Below are positions 63,412 to 64,000 of a stretch of 64,000 bases of DNA, piece after piece (position 1 is the stretch's first letter; every line of letters begins with the position of its first letter). The stretch is from the NCBI GenBank assembly GCA_963800215.1, contig CAWCZY010000008.1, positions 124,001 to 188,000 of the forward strand, read 5' to 3'. Source of the DNA: JAJPKK01 sp963800215. GTDB taxonomy: Bacteria; Pseudomonadota; Alphaproteobacteria; Rhizobiales; Xanthobacteraceae. Both the position numbers and the translations under genes were made by a program. The notes under the pieces are model-generated. The model made no database searches. It was not told the origin of the DNA and was given only the letters and a program-made list of their open reading frames with translations.

Positions 63412-63430
63412 GGCCGGGTCAAGCCCGGCC
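63412..63430. other. Hairpin between precursor gene and modifying-enzyme genes
   Basis: GGCCGGG (63412-63418) and CCCGGCC (63424-63430) form a 7-base stem with TCAAG loop. It is related to the type C repeats (GCCCGGTCAAGCCGGGC) at 24386 and 28171. In the 215-base gap after the precursor stop it could attenuate read-through so that the peptide is made in excess. Confidence 0.55.
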
Positions 63431-63473
63431 ATGGGAACCTGGATAGGTCAGGACGACCGGAAAGTGCCCCGGT

Positions 63474-63815
63474 CTAGCATCGGCAACCGCAACCCCAGCA
63501 GCGCCTGCAGCCAAAACCGCAGCCGCAACGGCAGCCTCTGCAGCCTCTCCACCAAGCGACTTTTTCGCCGCCGACCTGGGAAGTTCCCGCGTTTTCCTTG
63601 TCGAAGACGTAGAACGTCGCCAAGTTGACGTCGGAGATCTCCTCCTCGGAGATGGCGATTTGCGGAGGCTGTGCAGTGTCCAGCGACGGCGTATCGGTCG
63701 CCGGCCCGGTGGTCGCCGCGGACGCACCGCCCGCGAGCGACAAAGACACGCCGACTGCTCCCAGTGCGGCTTCTTTGAGACCTCTTCGATTCAAAGTGTG
63801 CTTCCTGCGCGCCAT
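63474..63815 (-). CDS. TOMM precursor peptide with Cys/Gly/Arg-rich core
   Basis: The 113-residue protein has three parts. Residues 1-33 look like an export signal with two arginines (NRRGLKEAALGAVGVSLSLA, then GGASA). Residues 52-77 form an acidic leader (IAISEEEISDVNLATFYVFD). Residues 89-113 are a core with Cys at 92, 95, 97, 99, 103, 106, 109, 111 and 113, separated by Gly, Arg, Phe and Trp and with no Ser or Thr. The start has a strong GGGAGGA 8 bases upstream. It lies 215 bases upstream of the cyclodehydratase on the same strand. Confidence 0.88.
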   Translation of the reverse strand: MARRKHTLNRRGLKEAALGAVGVSLSLAGGASAATTGPATDTPSLDTAQPPQIAISEEEISDVNLATFYVFDKENAGTSQVGGEKVAWWRGCRGCRCGCGFGCRRCWGCGCRC

Positions 63816-63899
63816 TTACAAATTCCTCCCATACCTTCGATAACATGCTCGACGATGGTCACTAGCACGTAGCACTTTTCGTCGCCACTGCCTATTAAT

Positions 63900-64000
63900 C
63901 TACAATCCCGGTCGACGACCGACGGTTCCCGTGGCGAAGCCGTTTGTCTTCAACATGCTGCGGACGTCGGCGCGTGTTCCCGGCGCACGCGGGATGAAAC
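63900..64000 (-). CDS. Possible C-terminal end of a gene entering from the right edge
   Basis: A minus-strand frame is open from the window edge to a TAG at 63900-63902 and reads FIPRAPGTRADVRSMLKTNG then FATGTVGRRPGL. It is too short to identify. If real, it ends about 85 bases before the TOMM precursor and could belong to the same cluster. Confidence 0.3.
   Translation of the reverse strand, partial: FIPRAPGTRADVRSMLKTNGFATGTVGRRPGL

Noticed and set aside
1..64000. tRNA, rRNA and classical riboswitch genes
   Set aside because: Reading the intergenic gaps I found no cloverleaf with TTCGA-type loop, no rRNA segments and no recognisable riboswitch core; a covariance-model scan would be needed to exclude small RNAs.

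Overview
The window is high-GC DNA that is almost fully packed with genes. Its gene content points to an alphaproteobacterium of the order Hyphomicrobiales (Rhizobiales), close to Bradyrhizobium/Xanthobacteraceae. The clues are the DUF1476 (ATP-synthase zeta-like) gene, a cysteine-poor DksA, DUF6481, a Rap1a/Tai-like secreted protein, many orphan periplasmic binding proteins (four of the Bug/TctC type), and dispersed palindromes of a kind common in that order. The genus cannot be read from the sequence.

Layout. 1-4.1 kb: the end of purB, a RES/Xre toxin-antitoxin pair, murI, and a three-gene unit (dual-OB protein plus two DUF488 proteins) of lower GC. 4.2-12.9 kb: core genes, namely rpsD with a near-consensus promoter, grxD, bolA, purL-purQ-purS, purC with its own terminator, a zeta-like gene and dksA. 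11.5-24.3 kb: binding proteins and aromatic-acid metabolism, with Bug proteins, three paralogues related to 4,5-dihydroxyphthalate decarboxylase, an HpcH/HpaI aldolase, a LigJ-type 4-oxalomesaconate hydratase, an amidohydrolase and an ABC importer. 24.5-30.3 kb: MoxR ATPase, FAD oxidoreductase, SixA-like phosphatase, UspA, a YedZ-like membrane protein and a damaged Rieske oxygenase. 31-36.7 kb: a three-gene two-component operon whose first kinase carries four 384-bp tandem PAS units, three of them almost identical. 36.9-41.5 kb: small secreted and stress proteins, cspA and two VOC proteins. 41.6-54.9 kb: a Rieske dioxygenase operon, metallo-beta-lactamase-fold enzymes, MFS, VWA and Bug proteins. 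55-58.7 kb: an SGNH hydrolase and an iron-type binding protein.

The most interesting system is at the right end, on the minus strand (63.8 to 59.5 kb). It is a compact thiazole/oxazole-modified peptide (TOMM) cluster. A 113-residue precursor ends in a tail with nine cysteines spaced by Gly and Arg. It is followed by a fused E1-like/YcaO cyclodehydratase and a SagB-type FMN dehydrogenase. The precursor starts with an export-signal-like segment, which is unusual. The dehydrogenase frame has one amber codon 60 codons before its natural end, and a serine-recombinase remnant lies just beyond it.

A caution runs through the whole window. About ten genes, including purL, which is normally essential, are broken by frameshifts. 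Nearly every one is explained by a single inserted base, mostly in short homopolymers. This looks like insertion-biased sequencing error more than real gene decay, so broken genes are listed at their full reconstructed extent.
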